The notes beneath the pieces were generated by a model. That model saw nothing but the letters and a program-made list of their open reading frames with translations, did not search any database and was not told where the DNA came from. A DNA stretch of 64,000 nt from Fimbriimonadaceae bacterium. Lineage in GTDB: Bacteria > Armatimonadota > Fimbriimonadia > Fimbriimonadales > Fimbriimonadaceae. The stretch lies in assembly GCA_023957775.1 (NCBI GenBank), contig JAMLGR010000013.1:1-64000 (forward strand), written 5' to 3'. Of this stretch, positions 1 to 7,684 are shown piece after piece (the stretch's first letter is position 1; every line of letters begins with the position of its first letter). The translations under genes and the position numbers were made by a program.

Positions 1-136
1 ACGCCCCCCGCCTCACGCCTCACGCCCCCGCCTCACGCCTCACGCCTCACGCCTCACGCCTCACACCTCACACCTCACACCTCACACCTCACACCTCACA
101 CCCCCCGCCTCACGCCTCACGCCCCCCGCCTCACGC
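1..136. repeat. Tandem heptamer array (CCTCACG/CCTCACA)
   Basis: The first 136 bases are a nearly uninterrupted tandem array of the 7-bp unit CCTCACG or its variant CCTCACA, broken by a few runs of C. It lies directly upstream of the SLH-domain gene and may continue beyond the window edge. No coding potential is claimed. It belongs to the set of heptameric arrays that recur in the window with other sequences. Confidence 0.85.
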
Positions 137-174
137 CCTGGCGCCCTCGCGTCGTCTATGATGCACACAGGACC

Positions 175-2529
175 ATGATCCATAGAGTTTCTGTGCTCGC
201 ACTCCTTCTCCTCACCGCCAGCGTTCGAGCCGAACTTCAGGTCGGCGCCACCCTTCCCGATTGCTCGAAGATCCCGCTGATCTCCATCGACGACGAATTC
301 GAACCGCAGCAGACCACGGTCGACTCGCTCGAGTCCCAACTGCTGAGCGACGGAGTGGCGATCGTCTATTTCTGCTCGCCGCGGCCTGTGCGTGGGTCCG
401 CGTTCCAGGTGACCCTGATCGACGACCTTTCGGATTTGAAGAAGACCGTTCAGAGCGTGCCGTATCCCTGTCGCGCGGTCGCGGTCGTGCCGTTTGGCGA
501 GAAGGGGCGCGAAGATGCCGAGACGCTGCTCCAGGCGAGCCCCCAAAAACCTTGGGGAAACCTCTCGCTCTTCTACGAACCCACCTACCCGCGCCCCGGT
601 CTCTACCGGACCTTTCACCCGGGTGCATCGGGACTTGGGAACGGAGACGCCGAGATCACAACCCCGTGGACGTATCTGATCGGTCCCGACCGCAAGATCC
701 TCGCGGTGCGCGCGCCCGGCAGTTCCGTGCCCCTGTACGATTGGCTGCAGCAAAACCTGCCGGCCACCGTGGTGGCCGTGCCGAAAGCCCCCTCGGGCAA
801 CCTCTCCCTGCCGGAGGTCAACATCTGGAACTGGCCGACGTTCCGGCGCACGGCCCAGCGCGCACCCGCCGCGTCCACCCTCCCCGACGTGCTTCCTTAC
901 ACGTACCTCGCCTGGTCGGCGCCGATCGGACGCACCTTCGCGTCACCCGCGGTGGTGGACAACGTGGTCTACGTGAACTCGGACTCGAAGGGGCTGCAGA
1001 GCCTGAACCTCGCGAACGGCCAGCCGCTGCTCTCTTTTCAAACCGGTGCGTCGTGGTGGACCTCGCCGGTCGTCGCAGGTCGGTTCGTCTACTCGATCAG
1101 CGCCGATGGCGAACTGTTCGCCATCGATCGCGGCACCTTCGGCGTGCGCTGGAACCGCGATCTCGGCGGGCTGGTCACCTCGTCCCCCATCGTCAGCGAC
1201 GGCGCTCTCTACGTTGGATCGCGCAACGGCTCGGTCTACGCGGTGGATGCGACCACGAGCGACGTACTGTGGCGGTTCCAGACGGGTGGCGAAATCAGCT
1301 CGTCCCCAGCCCTGTTGAACGGGGTCCTGGTGATCGGGAGCGGCGACCGCAACGTCTACGCGATCGACTGCAAGACGGGCGCCTTGAAGTGGAGCGCCTC
1401 GACGGAAGGGCCGGTGGACTCCTCTCCGACGATCGCCGGAGGAGACGTGCTCGTGGGCTCTTTCGACGGTGGTCTCTACTCCTTCAAGTTCGCCGACGGC
1501 TCCCAAAATTGGCGCTGCCAGCTTGGCGGACTCGTGCACTCCTCGCCCGCGGTCTCCGAGGACACCGTGTTCGTGGGCACTGTGAACTACCCGCGAAGCG
1601 AGATCGCCACGTTCAACTGGATCGATTTGAAGACCGGCAAGCGAAAGGGAAGCTTCGACATGCCTGATGCGATCTACTCCTCTCCCACGGTCTGGGGAGA
1701 TCTCGTGCTCGTGGGCTCTCGCGACCGCCAACTCTACGCGTTCGACCGCAAGATGCGCCAAACGCAACCCGCTTGGACGTACCGAACGCGCAGCTACGTG
1801 CACGCCTCGCCGGTGGTCGTGGGCGACACCGTGCTGGTCGCCTCGTTCGACGGGGATCTCTACGCGCTCCGGCAGGCCAAGCCGATCCGCACTTGGACCG
1901 ACAGCGACATCATCCCGCGCTGGTTCGTCGCGGCGATCTCGGAGGAGCTTCAAGGCCAGGTGGCGAGCCTCATCGACAAGGCCGCTTCCGGCAAGGTCGG
2001 GGCGGAGCTCAAGCTCAAGCCGTTCGACGAGGTCTACGCGGCCATCAAGTCGGGCGCCGCGAAACCCGGCACGGCGCCGAAGGTGCTCCCGCGCGACGTG
2101 CCGAGCGAGCACCCGGGGGCCCCTTACGTCGCCTATGTGCTGACCTCGGGTCTCTTGGCCGGCTACCCGGATGGAACGTTCAAGCCGAACGATCCCACCA
2201 CGCGCTACCAGTTCTCGTACGGACTCGCGACGGTTGTCGAGTCGGTGACCCGCCCAGACTTCGCCTGGAAGGAGCTTGGCGATCGGGCGGCCAAGGGCGT
2301 GTCCGTCGAAGTACGCATCGACCCGGCACCCGGACGGCCGCGCACGATGCCGCGCGACGTGCCCGCCAACCACTGGGCCACAAAGGCGCTCTCCGACCTC
2401 GCCCAGCAGGGGTTGGTCGCCATCGACGAAGACGCGATGTTCCGCGGAAACAAGAACCTCACGCTCAAGGACGCGGCGGAGCAGTGGAACCTGTTCGTGC
2501 AGTCGCTTCGCGTCGTGCGGACCAAGTAA
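175..2529 (+). CDS. Secreted PQQ-like beta-propeller protein with redoxin-like N-terminus and C-terminal SLH domains
   Basis: This 784-residue protein starts with a signal peptide (about residues 1-19, hydrophobic LALLLLTASVRA). Residues about 20-195 resemble a thioredoxin/AhpC-type fold (GATLPD near the start, a strand giving AIVYFCSPRP) but no CxxC redox pair is visible. Residues about 235-570 hold a series of blades of the type DGxLYAxD and SSPxVxxGxVxVGS, typical of PQQ-like or outer-membrane-assembly propellers. Two SLH-type segments follow at about 637-690 (RDVPSEHP, GYPDGTFKPN) and 724-780 (RDVPANHW), which in this family anchor proteins to the cell surface. The function is probably structural or ligand binding at the envelope. 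The start was chosen for the signal peptide; the upstream SD sequence is weak (CAGGA). Confidence 0.85.
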   Translation: MIHRVSVLALLLLTASVRAELQVGATLPDCSKIPLISIDDEFEPQQTTVDSLESQLLSDGVAIVYFCSPRPVRGSAFQVTLIDDLSDLKKTVQSVPYPCRAVAVVPFGEKGREDAETLLQASPQKPWGNLSLFYEPTYPRPGLYRTFHPGASGLGNGDAEITTPWTYLIGPDRKILAVRAPGSSVPLYDWLQQNLPATVVAVPKAPSGNLSLPEVNIWNWPTFRRTAQRAPAASTLPDVLPYTYLAWSAPIGRTFASPAVVDNVVYVNSDSKGLQSLNLANGQPLLSFQTGASWWTSPVVAGRFVYSISADGELFAIDRGTFGVRWNRDLGGLVTSSPIVSDGALYVGSRNGSVYAVDATTSDVLWRFQTGGEISSSPALLNGVLVIGSGDRNVYAIDCKTGALKWSASTEGPVDSSPTIAGGDVLVGSFDGGLYSFKFADGSQNWRCQLGGLVHSSPAVSEDTVFVGTVNYPRSEIATFNWIDLKTGKRKGSFDMPDAIYSSPTVWGDLVLVGSRDRQLYAFDRKMRQTQPAWTYRTRSYVHASPVVVGDTVLVASFDGDLYALRQAKPIRTWTDSDIIPRWFVAAISEELQGQVASLIDKAASGKVGAELKLKPFDEVYAAIKSGAAKPGTAPKVLPRDVPSEHPGAPYVAYVLTSGLLAGYPDGTFKPNDPTTRYQFSYGLATVVESVTRPDFAWKELGDRAAKGVSVEVRIDPAPGRPRTMPRDVPANHWATKALSDLAQQGLVAIDEDAMFRGNKNLTLKDAAEQWNLFVQSLRVVRTK

Positions 2530-2548
2530 GCCCATAATCGGGTTGCCG

Positions 2549-3022
2549 ATGGCACAAGAGTTCGAGCAGTTCGAGCCCAACGAGCGTCTGACCGAGGAAG
2601 AGGTCCAGGCGATCGTCAAGCGGTACGGCGAACGACAGTCCGGCGAGGGGACCGGTCCCACGGTCGCGGATGTCGCCGAAACGCTCGGCGTGGACTCCGA
2701 GACCGTGGGGCGCATGCTCCGCGAGATCCGTGGGGCTCGGACCGAGCAGCAACTTCAGGAGCGCTTGAACCGGTTGGAGGCGGAAAACGAGGCGTTGCGC
2801 CGACGTGCGGAGGACGGGCTGGAAGGATCGTTCTTCTCATCGCGCCATTGGATGATGCGACGCGCCAGGCGCCGAGGCCGTGCGGGGATCCTCGCGGCCG
2901 CCATCGCGGCCGCGTTCGTCGCAGCGGGCGGACCCAAAGGCGCGTTTGAATTCGGTCTCGCGGGACCGGTCGTGCTGCTTGCCGTCGGCGCCCTCTTCCT
3001 CTGGCGCGTCTTCCGCGATTAG
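2549..3022 (+). CDS. Small HTH-like protein with coiled coil and C-terminal membrane segment
   Basis: This 157-residue protein starts 19 bases after the SLH protein and is probably co-transcribed with it. Residues about 10-65 look like a small helix-turn-helix (LTEEEVQAIVKRYGE, then TVADVAETLGVDSETVGRML). A short coiled coil rich in E, L and R follows (EQQLQERLNRLEAENEALRR). A basic stretch (RRARRRGRAG) precedes one or two hydrophobic segments (AAAIAAAFVAAGG and VVLLAVGALFLW). No named family is recognised. The combination suggests a membrane-tethered DNA-binding or adaptor protein, which is inference only. Its stop codon overlaps the end of the convergent cyclophilin gene by four bases. Confidence 0.7.
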   Translation: MAQEFEQFEPNERLTEEEVQAIVKRYGERQSGEGTGPTVADVAETLGVDSETVGRMLREIRGARTEQQLQERLNRLEAENEALRRRAEDGLEGSFFSSRHWMMRRARRRGRAGILAAAIAAAFVAAGGPKGAFEFGLAGPVVLLAVGALFLWRVFRD

Positions 3023-3603
3023 AAGCCTGCCCGAATCCCTTTGCGCACGATGCTCTCGATCGTGATCGGCGGGGTTAGCGTTTGGCCTTTGGCGGGCTGC
3101 TTCTGGATCTTGCGCACGACGTCCATCCCGTTGACCACCCGGCCGAAGGCCGCGAACCCCTGACCGTCCGGGTTTCGCTTGCCGCCGTAGTCGAGTTCAG
3201 GCTGCGCGCCGATGCAGATGAAGAAGTCCGAGGTCGCCGTGTCGGGCCCGTTCCGCGCCATCGAGAGCGTGCCGTCGAGGTGCTTCAATCCCGTCTTGTT
3301 GGTTCGCTCGAGCTGGATCGGAGGGAAGTCCTGTTTGGACATCTCTTCGCTGACGCCGCCCTGGATCACCTCGATCTTCACCTTGTTGTCGGGCTGGTTA
3401 TCCATCGTCACCGTGCGATGGAACCTCGCGTTCGTGTAGTGGCCCGCATCGACGTAGCGAAGGAAGTTCTTGGTCGTCTCCGGCGCCTTCGCCGGCTCCA
3501 GTTCCGCGGTGATGTCGCCGAGCGTCGTGTGGAGGATCACGATGGGTTTGGCGGGCCGCTGTGGGAGTGAGAGGGCCAGGGCGCAGAGGAGCAAGGCTTG
3601 CAT
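3019..3603 (-). CDS. Secreted cyclophilin-type peptidyl-prolyl cis-trans isomerase
   Basis: This 194-residue protein begins with a short signal peptide (MQALLLCALALSLPQ) followed by a cyclophilin domain over nearly its whole length. Recognisable family blocks are VILHTTLGDITAEL, KAPETTKNFLRYVDAGHYTNARFHR, DGTLSMARNGPDTATSDFFI and FGRVVNGMDVV. The expected role is proline cis-trans isomerisation assisting folding of exported proteins. Length matches compact bacterial exported PPIases. It is convergent with the preceding gene and divergent from the next; the intergenic gap on its 5' side carries a short CGCAAAG-type repeat. Confidence 0.9.
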   Translation of the reverse strand: MQALLLCALALSLPQRPAKPIVILHTTLGDITAELEPAKAPETTKNFLRYVDAGHYTNARFHRTVTMDNQPDNKVKIEVIQGGVSEEMSKQDFPPIQLERTNKTGLKHLDGTLSMARNGPDTATSDFFICIGAQPELDYGGKRNPDGQGFAAFGRVVNGMDVVRKIQKQPAKGQTLTPPITIESIVRKGIRAGF

Positions 3604-3639
3604 GGGGGGAGCTTAGCACTGTAGAGAGGCGCCCGGTTG

Positions 3640-3676
3640 TTTCACGCAACGAGCGCAAGGGACGCAAAGTGTCAAC
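3640..3676. repeat. Short CGCAAAG-family repeat
   Basis: The stretch contains TTCACGCAACGAGCGCAAGG followed by GACGCAAAGTGTC, a reverse-oriented copy of the CTTTGCGTGAAAC repeat. It sits between two divergent genes. A related copy (TTTCACGCAAAGTACGCAAA) lies at about 4755-4785 between two convergent genes, and others lie at about 31020-31120, 44996-45138 and 53503-53530. Confidence 0.6.
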
Positions 3677-3699
3677 GGCGCGCGGGTTATGATGGAGCC

Positions 3700-4752
3700 A
3701 TGAAACGCGATGGGCTCCTTCGAGTTGTTTCGGCCCTTGTCATGCTGTTGCCGTCGGTTCTGGGCGCGGCACAGGGAGTGGGCGGCCTTCTGCAGGGCGA
3801 GCAGTTCAAACCCACGCTCAAATTCGCCGACGTGGACGCCAGCTACAAAGCGCTCAAGATCCGCACGGTGGGTTCCTCCGGAGCGGAGAGCATGCTTGGC
3901 GGCGGGATGGGCATGATGATGATGATGTTTGGCGCCATGGGCGCCCAAGGCGCCGAGGCCAACGAAGGAATGGGGATGTTGCTGCTTGGTTCGCTCAGCG
4001 ATCTCTATTGGAGCAAGGGCGAAACGACCAGCCTGATGGGGCACGACTACCTGGTGGCCTACAAGCTGGAGATCGGCCTCCGAACGGACATGAAGGAGCA
4101 GGGCATGAGCGACGCTCCGCCCGTTGGAGCGCGTCTGCGGCTCACCCTGATTCGAAACGACGTGATCGCCAGCATCGCCCCCGAACCGGACACGGACATC
4201 AAAGCGGTGATGAAGATCCTCGACGATTCGAAGATCCCCTACGACGCGGTGGTGATCCCCATGGATCAGGACGAGTCGATGACCACGGCGATCCTCGCCC
4301 CGGTGTTCACCCAAGCCAACAAGGCCTCGAAACAGACGCAGACCCTCTCCAACGCCAAGCAACTGGCGTTGGGCATGATGATGTACCAGGCGGACTACGA
4401 CGATCTCACGCCCTACGCACAAAGCACGGCGGCCGTCAAGTTCGTGACCGAGCCGTATCTAAAGAACAGCGACCTCTGGAAGAGCCTCAACCCCAACGGA
4501 GGCGAGTTCCTGTTCAACATGTCTCTGGGAGGGGTGGATATCAATGATATTCCCAGCCCCGCAGAAACCCCCCTCTACTTCGAGAAGAATGCATGGCCCG
4601 ATGGGAAGCGCGTGGTGGCCTTCGCCGACGGACACGCCAAGGTGCTGAGCGCCGAGGAGTGGGAGAAGCTTCAGCCCATGCTCAAGTTGAAGCTGAAGCG
4701 CACTGCGAAGAAGCCCCTACCCGCGGATTACGGTGTTGGCGTCGGGCGCTGA
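3700..4752 (+). CDS. Secreted protein with C-terminal H-X9-DG/DUF1559-like module
   Basis: This 350-residue protein has an N-terminal signal peptide (LLRVVSALVMLLPSVLGAAQ) and a Gly/Met-rich stretch near residues 65-80. From about residue 203 it matches the tail of prepilin-like DUF1559 proteins: SNAKQLALGMMMYQADYDD, PYLKNSDLW, and the closing ADGHAK motif. Unlike true DUF1559 pseudopilins it has no N-terminal GFTLIEL-type methylation motif, so it is not a pilin. A second protein in this window (50275-51606) ends in the same module after a different N-terminal half. The start codon was chosen because it opens the signal peptide. Confidence 0.75.
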   Translation: MKRDGLLRVVSALVMLLPSVLGAAQGVGGLLQGEQFKPTLKFADVDASYKALKIRTVGSSGAESMLGGGMGMMMMMFGAMGAQGAEANEGMGMLLLGSLSDLYWSKGETTSLMGHDYLVAYKLEIGLRTDMKEQGMSDAPPVGARLRLTLIRNDVIASIAPEPDTDIKAVMKILDDSKIPYDAVVIPMDQDESMTTAILAPVFTQANKASKQTQTLSNAKQLALGMMMYQADYDDLTPYAQSTAAVKFVTEPYLKNSDLWKSLNPNGGEFLFNMSLGGVDINDIPSPAETPLYFEKNAWPDGKRVVAFADGHAKVLSAEEWEKLQPMLKLKLKRTAKKPLPADYGVGVGR

Positions 4753-4812
4753 GGAGTTTCACGCAAAGTACGCAAAGGAACGCCAAGGGAGCGCACTCGC
4801 AGAACTGCGGGG

Positions 4813-6750
4813 TTAGTGTCCTGGGCCGTAGCTTTGCCTTTGCAGGCCGGCGACCTTCGGCCACTCGGCCAACGCCTTCTGAAGTGCGGGGTCCAGTGCG
4901 AACCCTCCCGAGGTCAGCCTCCAACCCGCGAGCGTGAGCGAGGGGTTGTCCTTCACCGTGCCCAGCCGGTCGAAAGTGGGGTCGAGGCGGTCCGTGATTC
5001 TGCCCGAGCGGACCAGCACGTTGCCTTCCAGCACGTTGCGCATCGGCGCCATCGGCTGGTTGTTGAGGATGTCCACCAGATCGGGGTAGCGCTTACGCCA
5101 CGGTTCTTGCGTTGCGGGCACCGCGGCCAAACGCTCCTTCAGCGTCGCCAAGGTCGAAGCGGCCCAACCGAGCCCTCGGGCGTCGGTCGAGAAGCCGAGC
5201 GTGCAGCCCAACAGGAGGTTGTCCCGCACGACGTTCTCCCGCCCGCCGCCGATGAGCATCGCCCAGTGGCATTCGACGAACACATTGCGCTCGACGAGGG
5301 TGCCCGAGAACTGATCGTCCAGATAGACGGCGTTCTCCCACTTGCGCATCCCCCGAATCCGGGCGAAGAGGTTCTCGCGGATCACGGTGCCCCGAGCCGT
5401 CCAATCTCGGCCTCCGTAGACCGCTCCTCCATCGCCCGTGTCGCTCAAGAGGTCCACGAAGCGGTTGTGCTCGATCAGATGGTCGTTGCCTCCAAACAGG
5501 ATCGCGGAGTGGGGCGCGTCTCGGAAGTCGCAGTTGCCGACGGTGATTCCCACTCCGTTGAGGCGCACGGCTGGTCGGTACGTGCGGACCCGCCTCATGA
5601 ATCGCCGAAACGAGCAGTCGAGGACGACCACGTGCGATGGAGACAGGGTGGCCCGGTCGCCGCAGTCGAGGAAGAAGCCGCCCTCCCCCGTCTCCTCGAC
5701 CTTGCACGCCAGAAACCGCACGTTGCGGCAGCCCGTCGCTGTCGCCGCGTTGCCGCCAAGACCTTGAAACGTGCACCGGTCGATGGCGACGACCTCGGAC
5801 TCGCGCAGCTCGAGGGCGCGGCCCCTGCTGTTTTCGAAGGTGAGGCCCTCGATCTGGACGTTGGATCCGTTGTCGAGGGTCAGCAGTGGCTCCCCGACGC
5901 GGCTGATTTCGATCCGGCCGTGCTCGCTGCTGGGCCAGAAGACGAGTCGGTTCCCGACGATGGCGCACTCGCCGGGCCGGTCCAGCTCTTCGATCACGTT
6001 TTCAAAGCGGATCGGCTGCCCCTTCGCGATGCCGTAGTGGTGTGCGGCCTTGAGCGTCAACGTGGCTTCACGGATGCTCTCGACGGGAATGCCTTCGTCG
6101 GCCCAGTCCCACTTCCAGTAGCCGTAGGCCCACACGTCTCCAGGGCCCCAGGTCGCCGGTCGGCTCGAGTCCACTCGGATGACGGGGGCCGTGCCCGTGC
6201 CCTGCCCTTGGCCCGCATCGATGACTTCGTAGATGGGGACCATGCCTTCGTTGGGCCACCGCGCGAGTTCTTGGGCGCGGCCGCCCACGAAAAGCTCGCT
6301 CGGCGCGTCGCTCGTCACTGTGAATCCTCGCGGCCGTTGGAAGTCGGCTCCCGACAGGCCCAGGCGATTCACCGCGATTTGGCGAACGTGTGCGCCGGCT
6401 TGTGGAGGGAGGCGCCTAGCAAGATCCGCATCGACCTCCGTGGTCGCCGAGGACGGGACCGCCACACTGCCTGTGAGGACCGCGCCGGGTTCACCGTGGA
6501 TCGAGACCCCCCGATGCCGGGCGTCGAGCACGAGCCCGTGCGCCAGCGCGTAGCGCCCTGGAAGCACGACGATGCGCTTGTCCGCCCCGTCAGCCGCGGC
6601 CGCCAACGCGCGGCCAAGTGTCGCGAAGGGCTTTGCGGCCGATCCGGGATTCTGATCGGCTCCGGTGGCGGCGACAAAGAGGTCCGCCGCCGCAGGGACG
6701 CTCAGGGCAAGAAGGCCGAGGCAGAAGAAGAAAGAGAAGGGCGCACGCAT
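4813..6750 (-). CDS. Secreted right-handed parallel beta-helix protein
   Basis: This 645-residue protein has a signal peptide (FFFCLGLLALSVPAAAD) and then the start typical of Pel/PbH1-type beta-helix proteins (FVAATGADQNPGSAAKPFATLGRA). The middle carries repeated short turns of the form NVxFLxCxV, VVIDRCTF and NRFVDLLSDTGDGGAVYGG, which is the pattern of PbH1 coils. Such proteins bind or cleave polysaccharides; no lyase catalytic set was identified, so the activity is open. The start at 6750 was chosen because the reading frame upstream is only a translated heptamer repeat. Confidence 0.85.
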   Translation of the reverse strand: MRAPFSFFFCLGLLALSVPAAADLFVAATGADQNPGSAAKPFATLGRALAAAADGADKRIVVLPGRYALAHGLVLDARHRGVSIHGEPGAVLTGSVAVPSSATTEVDADLARRLPPQAGAHVRQIAVNRLGLSGADFQRPRGFTVTSDAPSELFVGGRAQELARWPNEGMVPIYEVIDAGQGQGTGTAPVIRVDSSRPATWGPGDVWAYGYWKWDWADEGIPVESIREATLTLKAAHHYGIAKGQPIRFENVIEELDRPGECAIVGNRLVFWPSSEHGRIEISRVGEPLLTLDNGSNVQIEGLTFENSRGRALELRESEVVAIDRCTFQGLGGNAATATGCRNVRFLACKVEETGEGGFFLDCGDRATLSPSHVVVLDCSFRRFMRRVRTYRPAVRLNGVGITVGNCDFRDAPHSAILFGGNDHLIEHNRFVDLLSDTGDGGAVYGGRDWTARGTVIRENLFARIRGMRKWENAVYLDDQFSGTLVERNVFVECHWAMLIGGGRENVVRDNLLLGCTLGFSTDARGLGWAASTLATLKERLAAVPATQEPWRKRYPDLVDILNNQPMAPMRNVLEGNVLVRSGRITDRLDPTFDRLGTVKDNPSLTLAGWRLTSGGFALDPALQKALAEWPKVAGLQRQSYGPGH

Positions 6751-6769
6751 CGCATCCCCATGATGTCCC

Positions 6770-6855
6770 GATTCCCGACTCCCGACTCCCGACTCCCGAT
6801 TCCCGACTCCCGATTCCCGATTCCCGATTCCCGTCCCCCGATTCCCGATTCCCGT
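6770..6855. repeat. Tandem heptamer array (GATTCCC/GACTCCC)
   Basis: About twelve consecutive 7-bp units (GATTCCC, GACTCCC, one GTCCCCC) fill the divergent intergenic region between the beta-helix gene and the stalk-domain gene. A shorter array of the same unit reappears 760 bases downstream, inside the 3' end of the next gene. Confidence 0.9.
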
Positions 6856-6901
6856 CACAAGCCATACTGCAGGTATTCCAGTTGAAGGAGGCTGATTTCC
6901 G

Positions 6902-7657
6902 ATGAAATCGAAGTTGCTTCTTTGTGTGGGTGCGGGCGCTCTCCTCGTGCTCGGGGCGTTCGCGATTCAGGCCGCCCAAAAACTCCTCGTCAACGGCAAG
7001 GTTGCATCCAGCGACCTCCGGATCATTGGAGGCAAGGCGTACGTGCCCCTTGCCGACGTGGCCAAGGCCCTCGACTACACGATCCAGAAGACCAACGGGG
7101 GCTACGAACTGATCAAAGCCGGCGGAGCGGGGCAGATCGCCAACAAGAACGTGGGCGCGGTAGGGGAGGAGGTCTTCTCCGGCCAATGGAAGTTCACCGT
7201 CGTCAGCGTCGATCGGGTGGCCGAGGCCGTACCCGAATACCTCCCGAACGAGGTGTGGAACCGGCGCACCGCGGGGAACGGAATGGAGATCGTGGTCCTC
7301 AAGTGCCGCGTCAAGAACGGGACCGACAAGAAGGACACGATCGTCCTGGACAAGTGGGAAGGCAACAATACGACGCTGACCGACATGGACGAAAACGCCT
7401 ACGAGCCGACCCAGCATGGCTACGACGGCAAGTTCAACGAGCACTTTCCCGATGGGGCGACCTTCTTGCCTGGAGGCGCTGTCAATTTCAACCTAAGGTT
7501 TGAAGTGCCCAAGAACGCGAAGCTCAAGGACCTCGTGTTCACGGTGATCCGCTACGACGATCGGAGCAACACCAAGACGAAGGCGCCGACGGACTTCCGC
7601 GTCCATCTCAACACCGATTCCCGAATCCCGATTCCCGATTCCCGTCCCCCGGGGTAG
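6902..7657 (+). CDS. Secreted stalk-domain (copper amine oxidase N-like) protein
   Basis: This 251-residue protein has a signal peptide (MKSKLLLCVGAGALLVLGAFAIQAA) and a short copper-amine-oxidase-N-like segment (LLVNGKVASSDLRIIGGKAYVPLADVAKALDY). Residues about 85-235 form a DUF4352/Big-like beta domain (WKFTVVSVDRV, MEIVVLKCRVKNGTDKKD). It probably acts outside the cytoplasmic membrane. The start is supported by a GGAGG eight bases upstream. The last 13 codons, reading DSRIPIPDSRPPG, come from an invading GATTCCC heptamer array, so the native C-terminus has been replaced or extended. Confidence 0.8.
   Translation: MKSKLLLCVGAGALLVLGAFAIQAAQKLLVNGKVASSDLRIIGGKAYVPLADVAKALDYTIQKTNGGYELIKAGGAGQIANKNVGAVGEEVFSGQWKFTVVSVDRVAEAVPEYLPNEVWNRRTAGNGMEIVVLKCRVKNGTDKKDTIVLDKWEGNNTTLTDMDENAYEPTQHGYDGKFNEHFPDGATFLPGGAVNFNLRFEVPKNAKLKDLVFTVIRYDDRSNTKTKAPTDFRVHLNTDSRIPIPDSRPPG
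7616..7650. repeat. Heptamer array inside the 3' end of a coding sequence
   Basis: Five units (GATTCCC, GAATCCC, GATTCCC twice, GTCCCCC) occupy the last codons of the preceding gene. They have the same sequence as the array at 6770-6855. Confidence 0.85.
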
Positions 7658-7684
7658 AAAGAGGGTGGTAAAGGAGGCATAGCG

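Noticed and set aside
943-2715. A 590-codon open frame on the minus strand
   Set aside because: It is the antisense shadow of the propeller/SLH gene, whose signal peptide and domains are clear.
6751-6858. N-terminal extension of the beta-helix protein (GNRES repeats)
   Set aside because: The peptide is only the translation of the GATTCCC array. The ATG at 6750 opens a normal signal peptide.
4816-6885. A 689-codon open frame on the plus strand
   Set aside because: It is antisense to the beta-helix gene, has no recognisable motif, and its end is translated heptamer repeat.
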